64,000 bases of DNA from a bacterium (lineage in GTDB: Bacteria; Patescibacteriota; Minisyncoccia; 2-02-FULL-40-12; IGHO2-01-FULL-4-A). The notes beneath the pieces are model-generated. The model had not been told where the DNA came from. It ran no database searches and saw only the letters and a program-made list of their open reading frames with translations. Positions 1 through 7,853 of this stretch are shown here, in pieces (within the stretch, counting starts at the first letter, position 1; each line of letters starts with the position of its first letter). Location of the stretch: NCBI GenBank assembly GCA_030698885.1, contig JAUYLN010000019.1, forward strand, positions 111,344 to 175,343. The letters run 5' to 3'. The position numbers were made by a program, and so were the translations under genes.

Positions 1-405
1 AAAAAAATTCACACATTAAAAGAACCTGAGAAATTAAAAAGTTGGCTATTCCACATAGCTCGGAATAGCGCGGTGGATTTTTTCCGTAAAAACAGAAACA
101 GGGCCATACCGGTTGACCATGATGTTCTGGCAAGCTTAGCCAGCATGGATGCTCCGAACTATGAAAAGCTGGTAGAAGAAACTAATATGAGTAAAGAGAT
201 AAAGAACTGCGTCAACCTCCTTGAGGCCGACGAGAAACTGCTCATAAATTTACTCTACTATCACGATTTTTCTTACAAACAAATAGCAAAAATGCTCAAC
301 ATAAATCAGAATACACTAAAAAGCAGGCTAAGGAGAGCAAGAATGTCCTTGCTTGATATAATAAGGAATAAGGGGTTAGCCGAAGAGTTTGCTTCACTAA
401 TCTAA
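1..405 (+). CDS. RNA polymerase sigma factor, ECF/sigma-70 family (5' end outside window)
   Basis: The frame is open from base 1, so this is the 3' part of a gene that starts left of the window; the GTG at 73 is internal, not a start. The 134 visible residues include a region-2-like stretch (LKSWLFHIARNSAVDFF) that would contact the -10 element and a C-terminal region-4 helix-turn-helix (FSYKQIAKMLNINQNTLKSR, roughly the last 45 residues) that binds -35 elements. Such factors direct RNA polymerase to a small regulon. The next gene encodes a small membrane protein, the usual place for an anti-sigma factor. The family call is firm; the regulon is unknown. Confidence 0.88.
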   Translation, partial: KKIHTLKEPEKLKSWLFHIARNSAVDFFRKNRNRAIPVDHDVLASLASMDAPNYEKLVEETNMSKEIKNCVNLLEADEKLLINLLYYHDFSYKQIAKMLNINQNTLKSRLRRARMSLLDIIRNKGLAEEFASLI

Positions 406-443
406 AACCAGTTAACGCAAATTTGGAGCCTGTGCTCTAAGCT

Positions 444-833
444 ATGGATAAAAAATTATACGATAAAAATATGGATAACTTTTTTAAATATCACCTGCAG
501 CGAACCGGCTCGGGCTTGTATTCAATAGCACCCACGGATGACTTCACAAAAAAGATTATGGATGAGGTGGCAAAAATAGAAAAAGGCAGGATTTTAACAT
601 CCCGTATTTTTGTTATAATTTTAAGCCTTTCTCCTTTCTCAGCCAGAATTATCTGGGACTATCTTCGTGGTGATTATTTCTCGGTCTCTTCCATGCCTTT
701 CGGCAAATATCTTTATGTCAGCTATCATCTTTTTATGTCTACCGCATCAATATACCTCATGCTTATGGCGGGCGTAATTATTGCCGGCTACACGATTACG
801 AAAACAATAAGGCAGGTTGGAATATCAAGCTAA
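444..833 (+). CDS. Small two-TM membrane protein, possible anti-sigma factor
   Basis: 129 residues: a soluble N-terminal part of about 45 residues (contains APTDDFTKKIMDEV), then two hydrophobic segments at about 48-65 and 100-122. I do not recognise a family. It starts 38 bases after the sigma factor stop on the same strand, and a short cytosolic domain followed by membrane helices fits a membrane-bound sigma-factor regulator. That role is inferred from position and topology only; no zinc-binding anti-sigma HxxxCxxC motif is present. Confidence 0.6.
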   Translation: MDKKLYDKNMDNFFKYHLQRTGSGLYSIAPTDDFTKKIMDEVAKIEKGRILTSRIFVIILSLSPFSARIIWDYLRGDYFSVSSMPFGKYLYVSYHLFMSTASIYLMLMAGVIIAGYTITKTIRQVGISS

Positions 834-883
834 AAATAATAAATTGTCTAATGAACCCGGAATCTGACCGGTTTTTTTGTCAT

Positions 884-912
884 TAATCCAGCCGAGGATC
901 TCCGCTGGATTA
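884..912. repeat. Small inverted repeat
   Basis: Nine-base arms TAATCCAGC (884-892) and GCTGGATTA (904-912) form a hairpin between the sigma-factor pair and the HAD gene. No T-run follows the second arm, so it is not a clear terminator. A weaker GC hairpin followed by seven T lies just upstream at about 854-878 and could end the sigma operon. Confidence 0.4.
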
Positions 913-1023
913 AAATTTTAAAACCGCCAGCACCGATAATGCGTCAAGTGGATTGAGGCGGCTATCCGGGATTATAATAAAAGAACCAAAGAACATTAAA
1001 AAATTAAAGCTCTGAGGTGAGAA

Positions 1024-1653
1024 ATGCCAAAGCTAGTCTTAGATTTTGACAGAACACTTTTTGATACCTGGCAATTTACAACAGCAATGAAAGAAATATT
1101 CAAAGTGTACGGCAGTATAAACATCCCGATTACGGCCTCCTATGATAAGTATGGGAACTTCATTATTGATAATCACCTGGCGTTAGTACCGACAAAAGCG
1201 AAAAGAAAAAAAGTCAAAGCGCATATTAGAAAATTATTTGATGATGCCGGCAGGTTTGTCTTTCAAGATGCCTGGGATTTTCTTGAATCAACATACCAGG
1301 ACAATGAGTTAGTACTTCTTACACAGGGAGAAACGCAATACCAATGCCGGAAGGTTTATTTAGCCCTTGATGATCATACTAATTTGTTTAAAAAGATAAT
1401 CATAGCCGAGAACTCTAAAACAAGCTATTTCAGGGAGATCTCCGAAGCTAACCCCCGGCATGAAATATTCTTTATTGATGATAAGTCTGCACAACTGGAA
1501 GCTGCTAAAAAAATACTTCATCAGATATACACGGTTCATATAGTAAGAAGAGAGTTACCCTGCAGAGGCAAATCTGATGCTTTTGTGCCAGACTTTAAAG
1601 TCGGGAGCCTAACCGAAGTTCTTGCCATCATTTCACCAAGGAAAAAAATATGA
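1024..1653 (+). CDS. HAD-superfamily hydrolase
   Basis: 209 residues. Motif I is the N-terminal LDFDRTLFD with nucleophile Asp8 and acid/base Asp10, and the motif IV acidic pair is in FFIDDKSAQ near residue 155. A cap-like insertion lies between them. Such enzymes dephosphorylate small molecules or proteins through an aspartyl-phosphate; the substrate is not predictable. A GAGGTG ribosome-binding site lies 4 bases before the ATG. Its last codons overlap the yvcK start by 4 bases (ATGA), so the two are translationally coupled. Confidence 0.8.
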   Translation: MPKLVLDFDRTLFDTWQFTTAMKEIFKVYGSINIPITASYDKYGNFIIDNHLALVPTKAKRKKVKAHIRKLFDDAGRFVFQDAWDFLESTYQDNELVLLTQGETQYQCRKVYLALDDHTNLFKKIIIAENSKTSYFREISEANPRHEIFFIDDKSAQLEAAKKILHQIYTVHIVRRELPCRGKSDAFVPDFKVGSLTEVLAIISPRKKI

Positions 1654-2663
1654 ATAAAAAATCAGTAGTTGTTATAGGTGGAGGAACAGGCGTTTATGCT
1701 GTCCTGACATCTCTTAAAAATAAGGGGGTGGATTTGTCCGCCATAGTTTCTATGTGCGATGACGGCGGCTCAACCGGAAAACTACGTGATGACTACGGGA
1801 CGCTGCCCCCCGGTGATATAAGGAGATCTTTAATTGCTCTGTCTTCTGCGGACAAAGACCTTCGCAAACTTTTTAAGTACAGGTTTGAGAATGGCCATTT
1901 TAAAGGCCATAGTTTTGGCAACCTATTTTTAACAGCCTGTGAAATGTCGGAAGGAAACTTCAAAAATGCAATCAAAATGGCTTCACGAGTTCTGAATGTT
2001 CAGGGTAAAGTAATACCTGTTACCCTGACTAAGGTTACACTATGTGGCCAACTAGGAAATGGTGCTGTGGTGCGCGGAGAAACTAATATTGATATCCCCA
2101 AGCATAATCCTGATGAAAAAATAGTCAGATTATTTACTGAGCCTAAGGCCAGAGCCAACCCCGAAGCATTATCGGCAATAAGAACGGCTGATGTCCTGAT
2201 AGTCGGTCCGGGAGATCTTAAAACAAGTATCTTGCCGAATTTTCTGATGAAGGGACTGCCTGAAGCTATCAGCAGATCAAGGGCAAAAAAAATATATGTC
2301 TGCAACTTGATGACCAAATATGGGGAAACTAATAATTATACAGCTGCAGACTTTATAAATGAGGTTGAAGACTATATCGGACCATTGGATTTTATTATCG
2401 TAAATACAAAACGACCCGATAAAGAACGCTTGAGAAAATATGCCGACGAAAAATCCATACCGGTCACAATACCCTCTGATTTTTACCACACAGGATTGAT
2501 AAAAAATAATGTTATGACGATAAGAGGATATATACGTCACGACCACAAGAAATTAGCTAAGGCTTTAATGAGAATAATAGCTCTTGATTCAGCGGCCACT
2601 CTCTCTCATAATCTTCCCAAGCTACGCTCGGGCGCAATATATATTGACAATCCCAGTAGCTAG
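1650..2663 (+). CDS. yvcK: YvcK/CofD-family protein (gluconeogenesis factor type)
   Basis: 337 residues, about the family length. The N-terminal nucleotide-binding loop IGGGTGVYAVL (9-19), the MCDDGGSTGKLR motif (about 35-46) and PPGDIRRSL define the YvcK branch of the CofD-like fold. In Bacillus, YvcK binds UDP-sugars and is needed for normal peptidoglycan synthesis on gluconeogenic carbon sources; true CofD transfers 2-phospholactate. The GG-rich loop and lack of F420 genes favour YvcK. It overlaps the upstream HAD gene. An inverted-repeat element begins at its TAG stop codon. Confidence 0.88.
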   Translation: MNKKSVVVIGGGTGVYAVLTSLKNKGVDLSAIVSMCDDGGSTGKLRDDYGTLPPGDIRRSLIALSSADKDLRKLFKYRFENGHFKGHSFGNLFLTACEMSEGNFKNAIKMASRVLNVQGKVIPVTLTKVTLCGQLGNGAVVRGETNIDIPKHNPDEKIVRLFTEPKARANPEALSAIRTADVLIVGPGDLKTSILPNFLMKGLPEAISRSRAKKIYVCNLMTKYGETNNYTAADFINEVEDYIGPLDFIIVNTKRPDKERLRKYADEKSIPVTIPSDFYHTGLIKNNVMTIRGYIRHDHKKLAKALMRIIALDSAATLSHNLPKLRSGAIYIDNPSS

Positions 2664-2828
2664 AGCTTGCCTGGAAATCCTCTTTCGTCGCGAAATTGCA
2701 GAATTTTGAGCGAGGCACCCCGGCGGAAAACGAAGCATACTTATTGATACGGTGAGTTTGAGCCGTTGGGTGTCATAGCCGAAATTCTGCAATTGCAGCA
2801 GAATATGGGGTTTTTGGACAAGTTCTAG
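2660..2828. repeat. Long imperfect hairpin element E1 starting at the yvcK stop
   Basis: The left arm starts CTAGAGCTTG at the yvcK stop; the right arm ends CAAGTTCTAG at 2819-2828. Inner arms GAAATTGCAGAATTT and AAATTCTGCAATTGC, then GGCACCCC against GGGTGTC, continue the pairing toward an apex around 2735. It fills the whole yvcK-tsaC gap before the terminator. No ORF of substance lies within it. Confidence 0.6.
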
Positions 2829-2829
2829 A

Positions 2830-2855
2830 CCCGCTTGAAAAAGCGGGCTTTTTCT
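2830..2855 (+). terminator. Intrinsic terminator after yvcK
   Basis: CCCGCTT-gaaa-AAGCGGG stem followed by CTTTTTC, two bases after element E1. It would end the HAD-yvcK transcript. Confidence 0.8.
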
Positions 2856-2877
2856 TCTAGTATGGCAGGATAGCGGG

Positions 2878-3522
2878 ATGAAAACGATAAAAATAGACCT
2901 CAAAAACAATTATGACATTGCCATAGAAAAAGCTGCTAAAGTCCTTGAAAAAGGTGGGACTATCGTTTTTCCGACCGAAACAGTTTATGGCCTTGGAGCT
3001 AATGCCCTGAACGAGTCGGCTGTTGAACAGGTTTTTAATATCAAGCGAAGGCCACCATCTAAGCCGGTGCCAATAGTTGCCCGCAACCTGACGTGGGTAA
3101 AAGAGCTTGCCTATATTCATCCCAAGCTTGAGAAACCTCTTGGCCAAATATGGCCGAGTGCAACAACCGTTATTTTACCTAAACGTGATATCATACCATG
3201 GATTACTACGGCGAAACAAAACAGCATCGGAATCAGAGTTCCTGAATATGCATTTATAAACAAACTGCTGGCAAAATTCGGCTATCCTCTAACTGCAACA
3301 TCGGCAAATATCTCCGGCATGCCCGCTACCGGTAATATTGATGACATCAAAAAAATGTTCGGCCCGGATTCGGTCTGGCGGCCTGATTTAATAATTGATG
3401 CCGGAAATCTTCCACCGAACCAACCATCCACAATTTTAGACCTGACTACAATAAGACCACGAATAACCCGGGTGGGAGCAGTAAAGCCGGAAGAGCTAAT
3501 GAGGATACTGGGCGTTCAATAA
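2878..3522 (+). CDS. tsaC: Threonylcarbamoyl-AMP synthase, Sua5/YrdC family
   Basis: 214 residues, close to the single-domain TsaC type. The N-terminal GTIVFPTETVYGLGANA (about 27-43), IKRRPPSKPVPIVAR with the conserved KR..S/KP residues, and the later TATSANISG motif are diagnostic. The enzyme makes threonylcarbamoyl-adenylate from threonine, bicarbonate and ATP for the t6A37 modification of ANN-decoding tRNAs; TsaB/D/E partners are not in the window. The C-terminal Sua5 domain is absent. It is preceded by a terminator, so probably begins its own transcript. Confidence 0.92.
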   Translation: MKTIKIDLKNNYDIAIEKAAKVLEKGGTIVFPTETVYGLGANALNESAVEQVFNIKRRPPSKPVPIVARNLTWVKELAYIHPKLEKPLGQIWPSATTVILPKRDIIPWITTAKQNSIGIRVPEYAFINKLLAKFGYPLTATSANISGMPATGNIDDIKKMFGPDSVWRPDLIIDAGNLPPNQPSTILDLTTIRPRITRVGAVKPEELMRILGVQ

Positions 3523-3568
3523 TTTTAAGTTTTAAATTTTAAATTTTAAAAATTTAGGTTTGCTTTAA

Positions 3569-3588
3569 CCTGCCTGCCGGCAGGCAGG
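3569..3588. repeat. 20-bp palindrome CCTGCC-type
   Basis: Perfect palindrome CCTGCCTGCCGGCAGGCAGG between tsaC and glyA. Identical copies occur at 46279-46298 and 53593-53612, and a diverged copy sits inside the lnt coding sequence. It is flanked by TTTAAATTTTAAAA low-complexity words that recur at 4768-4795 after glyA. Confidence 0.9.
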
Positions 3589-3621
3589 AATTTACAAATT
3601 AAAATTTAAAATTTTAATACT

Positions 3622-4794
3622 GTGTCTATAAAACAATTAATTAAAAAAGAATCTGCCCGCCAGAAGAAGGTTATTAACCTTATTCCTTCAGAAAACTACG
3701 TATCCAAAGATATCTTGGCTGCTTTGGGTTCCCCGCTAACCAATAAATATGCCGAGGGCAAATCTCATCAGAGATATTATTTTGGAAATAAAATTGTTGA
3801 CGAGATAGAGGATGAGGTAAAAAAATTAGCTCTTAAGATTTTTAAACTATCCGATAAAAAATGGGGTGTGAATGTTCAACCCTATTCGGGCAGCATTGCC
3901 AATCTTGCCGCATATCTTGGCTCAGTCGGTCCTAACGCAAAAATACTTGCCATGTCGCTTGAGCATGGTGGGCACCTAACTCACGGCCACAAGGTTAGCT
4001 GGACGGGCAAACTTTTTAAATTTGAGCATTACGGGGTCGGCAAGGATGGCTGGCTTGATTATGATGAAATAGAAAAGATTACCCAAAAATTTAAGCCAAC
4101 CCTAGTAATATGCGGAGCAACAGCTTACCCAAGAAAATTAGATTTCAAAAAATTCAGGAAAATCGCCGATTCGGTAGTTCATCCTGAGCAGGGCCGAAGG
4201 ACACTTCTTTTGGCGGATATTTCGCATATTGCCGGACTTGTTGCCGGAGGAGCACATCCTTCTCCATTCCCTTATGCTGACATCGTAACCTCTACTACTC
4301 AAAAAACCTTGCGTGGTCCTCGGGGCGCTTTTATAATTGCACGAAAAGAGCTGTCAGATAATATAGATAAAGCAGTTTTCCCCGGACTTCAGGGCGGACC
4401 ACATCTGCATACTATTGCCGGAATGGGTGTAGCTTTTGAAGAAGCTCTCCGGCCAGGCTTTAAAAATTACGCCAGGCAAGTGGTTAAAAATGCAAAAGCA
4501 TTAGCATCAGAACTTAAAAAACTCGGTTTTCAAATTATCACAGACGGAACCGATAATCATCTTTTACTCGCCGATGTTACCCCGTTTGGTTTAACCGGAA
4601 AACAAGCAGGGGAGTTGCTTGAAAAAAATAATATTATAGTCAACAAAAATATGATCCCAAATGACCCTCGCAAGCCATGGGACCCGTCAGGAATACGCCT
4701 TGGCACTCCGGCCGTTACCACGCAAGGAATGAGAGAAAAGGACATGGCTCGTATAGCAAAACAAATTTTGAAAATTTTAAATTTTAAATTTTAA
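3622..4794 (+). CDS. glyA: Serine hydroxymethyltransferase
   Basis: 390 residues (family about 410-420). It interconverts serine and glycine with transfer of a one-carbon unit to tetrahydrofolate, using PLP. The PLP lysine lies in TSTTQKTLRGPRGA (Lys228); the usual His before it is Gln here. N-terminal PSENYVS and YAEG/RYYFG motifs match. The start is GTG. Residues about 185-193 (VVHPEQGRR) look like an in-frame insertion encoded by a short repeat at 4177-4200, placed between two conserved blocks (DFKKFRKIAD and DISHIAGLVAGG). folD follows 29 bases later, pairing two steps of one-carbon metabolism. Confidence 0.95.
   Translation: MSIKQLIKKESARQKKVINLIPSENYVSKDILAALGSPLTNKYAEGKSHQRYYFGNKIVDEIEDEVKKLALKIFKLSDKKWGVNVQPYSGSIANLAAYLGSVGPNAKILAMSLEHGGHLTHGHKVSWTGKLFKFEHYGVGKDGWLDYDEIEKITQKFKPTLVICGATAYPRKLDFKKFRKIADSVVHPEQGRRTLLLADISHIAGLVAGGAHPSPFPYADIVTSTTQKTLRGPRGAFIIARKELSDNIDKAVFPGLQGGPHLHTIAGMGVAFEEALRPGFKNYARQVVKNAKALASELKKLGFQIITDGTDNHLLLADVTPFGLTGKQAGELLEKNNIIVNKNMIPNDPRKPWDPSGIRLGTPAVTTQGMREKDMARIAKQILKILNFKF
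4177..4200. repeat. In-frame repeat insertion within glyA
   Basis: The stretch beginning GTTCATCCTGAGC and ending CCGAAGG encodes VHPEQGRR, residues with no counterpart in the usual SHMT sequence at this place. The inverted ends (TTC.. / ..GAA) resemble short palindromic repeats found dispersed in other bacterial genomes; that link is from memory. Confidence 0.6.
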
Positions 4795-4823
4795 ATTACT
4801 GATTCTAATTGAGATGTGTTTTT

Positions 4824-5651
4824 ATGATTAAAGTTGAGGGTAAAAAAATAGCGCAAAAAATGCTGGCAGAAATAGCCGGCAAAGTGGGGAATCCAAGACA
4901 ACCGCTTATCCTTGCGGCTGTCTTAGTGGGGGACATAAACAATGCCCGCAAGTTCTTGGAAGTTAAGAAAAAAGCTGCAGAAAATATTGGCATTGGCTTT
5001 AATATACACGAATTCCCGGAGGATATAAGTCAAAATGAACTTGAAGATAGGCTAAAGATAATATCTGCTGATACAAAAAATAATGGAATTATTATTGAAT
5101 TACCTTTACCAAAACATTTAAACCAACAAAAACTTCTTGATTTGATACCACCCGATAGAGATCCCGACGTGTTATCTTCCAAGGCCCAAGAACTATTTTA
5201 TAATAATGAGTCCTTAATATTGCCTCCGGCAGTTGAAGCCACTAAACAAATTTTTGATGAATATGGCATTGAATTAAAAAATAAGAATGCTGCAGTTTTC
5301 GGTCAGGGCATACTGGTCGGCAAACCTATTGGCCATTGGCTAAGAATGCAAGGCACAGGGGTTAACATAATAGATGAGTTTACACCTGAACCGGAAAAAA
5401 TATCGATTGATGCTGATGTAATTATTTCCGGCGTAGGTCATCCTAATTTAATAATGCCTGATATGGTGAAAGATAAGGTCATATTGATTGATTTTGGCTT
5501 TAACCAAGCTGACGGTGGCATAGTGGGAGATGCTTCAATGGAAACTACTCAAAAAACATCTCTATTCACGCCTGTACCGGGAGGTGTCGGACCAATTGTG
5601 GTGGCCGCCGTTTTAAAAAACTTAATTATCCTTTATCAAAGTAATGAATAA
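4824..5651 (+). CDS. folD: Bifunctional methylenetetrahydrofolate dehydrogenase/cyclohydrolase, divergent
   Basis: 275 residues from ATG 4824; a longer TTG start at 4809 is in frame but less likely. FolD interconverts 5,10-methylene-, methenyl- and 10-formyl-THF. The catalytic lysine of the YxxxK motif is kept but the Tyr is Phe (RKFLEVKKKA). The substrate-loop QLPLP is ELPLP, the KDVDG loop is RDPDV, and the NADP-loop GRS is GQG. PVPGGVGP is intact. Directly downstream of glyA. The substitutions suggest altered activity or cofactor use; the fold assignment is secure. Confidence 0.88.
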   Translation: MIKVEGKKIAQKMLAEIAGKVGNPRQPLILAAVLVGDINNARKFLEVKKKAAENIGIGFNIHEFPEDISQNELEDRLKIISADTKNNGIIIELPLPKHLNQQKLLDLIPPDRDPDVLSSKAQELFYNNESLILPPAVEATKQIFDEYGIELKNKNAAVFGQGILVGKPIGHWLRMQGTGVNIIDEFTPEPEKISIDADVIISGVGHPNLIMPDMVKDKVILIDFGFNQADGGIVGDASMETTQKTSLFTPVPGGVGPIVVAAVLKNLIILYQSNE

Positions 5652-5668
5652 TGCTGCCTCTTTTTTTC

Positions 5669-5729
5669 TTTCTTCTATCCCTAATTCGCACGCCTGCCCG
5701 CCTCTGGAGGGAATTAGGGATAGAAGAAA
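5669..5729. repeat. Inverted repeat after folD
   Basis: Nineteen-base arms at 5669-5687 and 5711-5729 (core CTATCCCTAATTC / GAATTAGGGATAG) around a GC-rich 23-base loop. No T-run follows on either strand, so it is a repeat rather than a canonical terminator. Confidence 0.6.
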
Positions 5730-5758
5730 TTTATAATTTGTGCTGTTGTAAAATAAAA

Positions 5759-5849
5759 CCAGGAAGTGAATTTTTGAATTGCCTTCGCGGCCCGAGTCTA
5801 TTCTCCGTCAACTAACGGAGAATAGACCTTTCAAAAATCTACTTCCTGG
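5759..5849. repeat. Nested hairpin element
   Basis: Outer arms CCAGGAAGTGAATTTTTGAA (5759-5778) and the matching arm at 5830-5849 enclose an inner perfect stem GTCTATTCTCCGT (5796-5808) / ACGGAGAATAGAC (5815-5827). The asymmetric internal loop on the left holds GCCTTCGCGGCCCGA. It lies between convergent genes folD and the M48 protease. Confidence 0.65.
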
Positions 5850-5908
5850 TAAAACCCCTTCTGCGAGATTCTAATCCTTAATACTGTCTACTTAATACTT
5901 ACTACTTG

Positions 5909-6964
5909 TTACCTTCTCTTCAGTACCGGTCTGTCGTCTTCTTCAGTTTTATCGTCCTCCGGACTCTCCGGAGTTTCGTCGGAATTAATTACGCCCGCAT
6001 CCTTTTTTCTTAAGGTTGGCTTACCCTGGTCAGGCTTGGATTTTTTATAACCGACCAGACTGCCTAGCCTGGATTTTATATCAATAAACTCAGAGCTACT
6101 GGATACATACTCTGTTTTTGCCGTAAGAAATTCGATAATATTTTGTGTTTTCTTTACACGGCTTGAGTTTGGCGGATGACTTGAGAACACCCTAGAAAGA
6201 GTTCCCTGTTTTCTTTTTTCCATTGCAGATAACTTTTCAAAGATGCTCGGCATGGCCGTCGGGTCGTAACCGGCTTTCCATAAATATTGAAGCCCAAGCT
6301 CGTCGGCCTCCTCTTCATAAGCTCTGGAAAACTTCAGAAACGTCATGGGGATAGCCATGCCAGCTGCCTGGCGTATGCCATATCCGGTCCAGCCTCCCAT
6401 GAATATCAACGGTATCATGGCTATGTTCGCTATCCGCCCCTTAGTAGCCTGACGGGTGCCGTGCCTTGCTGCAACGTGGGCAATTTCATGAGCCATAACA
6501 CCGGCCAGTTCCGCTTCGTCGTCCACTGTTAAAATTAAGCCTGAATTAACAAAAAAGAATCCGCCCGGAAGAGCAAAGGCATTTATCTCTTCCATGTCCA
6601 AAACTTTAATGGTAAAAGGAACTACCGCATCTGAATTTCTTACCAGGTTCTGACCTATCCGATTTACATATTCGCTGATAACCGGGTCTTCAATCATTCT
6701 TGCACTTTTTTCAATATCCTGGGCTATCATTTTACCAAGCGCGATTTCTTTCTCCATTGAATAGAAATCTACGCCTTTTTCTTCCAATTTTCTGTTGCCT
6801 ATCTCTTCAAAGTCAGGGTGTTTGCCGGGATATTTTTTGGAGCCGGTCTTCTGACTTGAACTTTGAGATACAGGTGGAGAAGCATCGTTTGTCTGGCTCT
6901 TGGCCGCGGATGGCTGAAGAATAAAAATAGATGTCAACGCTATTACTATCATCTTATTTATCAT
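5909..6964 (-). CDS. M48-family zinc metalloprotease, secreted
   Basis: 351 residues. An N-terminal signal sequence (about 1-22, MINKMIVIALTSIFIL) precedes the peptidase domain with the HEIAH zinc motif (MAHEIAHVAARHG) and the downstream glutamate ligand in YEEEADELGLQYL. This matches the BepA/LoiP group that degrades misfolded exported proteins. A hydrophobic stretch (IANIAMIPLIFMGGW) follows the active site; the C-terminal 60 residues are charged and low complexity. Its first codons overlap the end of the upstream gene by 11 bases, so they are co-translated. Confidence 0.88.
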   Translation of the reverse strand: MINKMIVIALTSIFILQPSAAKSQTNDASPPVSQSSSQKTGSKKYPGKHPDFEEIGNRKLEEKGVDFYSMEKEIALGKMIAQDIEKSARMIEDPVISEYVNRIGQNLVRNSDAVVPFTIKVLDMEEINAFALPGGFFFVNSGLILTVDDEAELAGVMAHEIAHVAARHGTRQATKGRIANIAMIPLIFMGGWTGYGIRQAAGMAIPMTFLKFSRAYEEEADELGLQYLWKAGYDPTAMPSIFEKLSAMEKRKQGTLSRVFSSHPPNSSRVKKTQNIIEFLTAKTEYVSSSSEFIDIKSRLGSLVGYKKSKPDQGKPTLRKKDAGVINSDETPESPEDDKTEEDDRPVLKRR

Positions 6965-7595
6965 TACTCCTCCTTTTTTTAATACGCTCTGAAATCTCCG
7001 TGGCTTCTTTAATACTCAGGCTGTCAGGATAGTCATTTTTTACCTTATCAAAATATTTATCATCACCGGTCAGAATAGCTAACTGACAAAGTGCTATAGC
7101 CACAGCCGGTTCTCCCGAGCTAATTCCTTCCGGGATGCTAAAATAAATATTTTGGTAATCACCATCTATAACGCTTAAAAGGTAAATGAGCATCTCCGCT
7201 TTGCATGCCATATAAAAATTCTTTATTTCCTGTGACATTTTTGAGCTTATGGCTGAATCTTCTGTATAAAACATAACTCTTCTGATATACAGTTCCGCAA
7301 AAAGAATCTTAACCTCCGGTAAGAAATGGCTATCCGGGTTATTTTTTATAAACTCTTGGAGGTCTGCGAATACGGACGGATAAATTTCATATAAATATTC
7401 TCCGACGCTCTTGCCCACATCATCATCGGAACTTCTGAGAGACGCATTTTTTATTTTGAGCATTATTAATATAATGTTTGAAAAATCTCTGTATCTTTTT
7501 TCCTGAACAGGATTAAATTTTGGCTTAAATTCATCGGCTGCAAAGAGAGGAATAGTCATCGCCAAAAACATCCAAGAGGCCAGTATTTTTTTCAT
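6954..7595 (-). CDS. Secreted protein of unknown function, partner of M48 protease
   Basis: 213 residues starting with a clear signal peptide (MKKILASWMFLAMTIPLFAA). The mature part is helical and acidic, with no motif I recognise; alternating short helices could be TPR-like, as in BepA where TPRs follow the protease domain. A GAGGTG ribosome-binding site precedes the ATG. The overlap with the protease gene suggests that the pair work together, for example substrate recruitment and cleavage. That is an inference. Confidence 0.65.
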   Translation of the reverse strand: MKKILASWMFLAMTIPLFAADEFKPKFNPVQEKRYRDFSNIILIMLKIKNASLRSSDDDVGKSVGEYLYEIYPSVFADLQEFIKNNPDSHFLPEVKILFAELYIRRVMFYTEDSAISSKMSQEIKNFYMACKAEMLIYLLSVIDGDYQNIYFSIPEGISSGEPAVAIALCQLAILTGDDKYFDKVKNDYPDSLSIKEATEISERIKKRRSNDK

Positions 7596-7665
7596 TTTTT
7601 CACCTCACTAACCGATTTTTAAAGTGCTCCAATCTCTATGCATGAGGATAACTCAATTGCCTCAA

Positions 7666-7705
7666 AATAGCAAAAAGCGACACCTAGGTGTCGCTTTTTG
7701 CTATT
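7666..7705. terminator. 40-bp perfect palindrome
   Basis: Arms at 7666-7685 and 7686-7705 are exact reverse complements (centre CACCTAGGTG). The transcript from either strand would form a 20-bp stem ending in U/A-rich sequence, so it could terminate in both directions. It lies upstream of the 7595 gene and next to element E2. Confidence 0.6.
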
Positions 7706-7710
7706 ACAGT

Positions 7711-7840
7711 GCTGGAGGTGGGACTCGCCTTCGGTCATAAATTTTATCGGTCATAAAATTTATGCCTCAGGACCGGGCCTCACCGTCCCTCGTGCTCTCG
7801 AGACATTGGTTCCGGCCGTTCAACTCCCACCACCACAAAT
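7711..7840. repeat. Inverted-repeat element E2 with a tRNA-Leu-like 3' end
   Basis: Outer arms TGGAGGTGGGA (7713-7723) and TCCCACCACCA (7825-7835). The right end GTTCAACTCCCACCACC duplicates, in opposite orientation, the T-arm/acceptor end of tRNA-Leu at 7898-7981. Inside is a near-palindrome CATAAATTTTAT..ATAAAATTTATG. There is no tRNA body here, so it is not a tRNA gene. Confidence 0.55.
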
Positions 7841-7853
7841 CAATAACTTAGAA

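Noticed and set aside
73..405. Complete 110-residue ORF with a GTG start
   Set aside because: The frame is open to base 1 and the upstream residues continue the sigma region 2 sequence, so the gene is truncated by the window edge.
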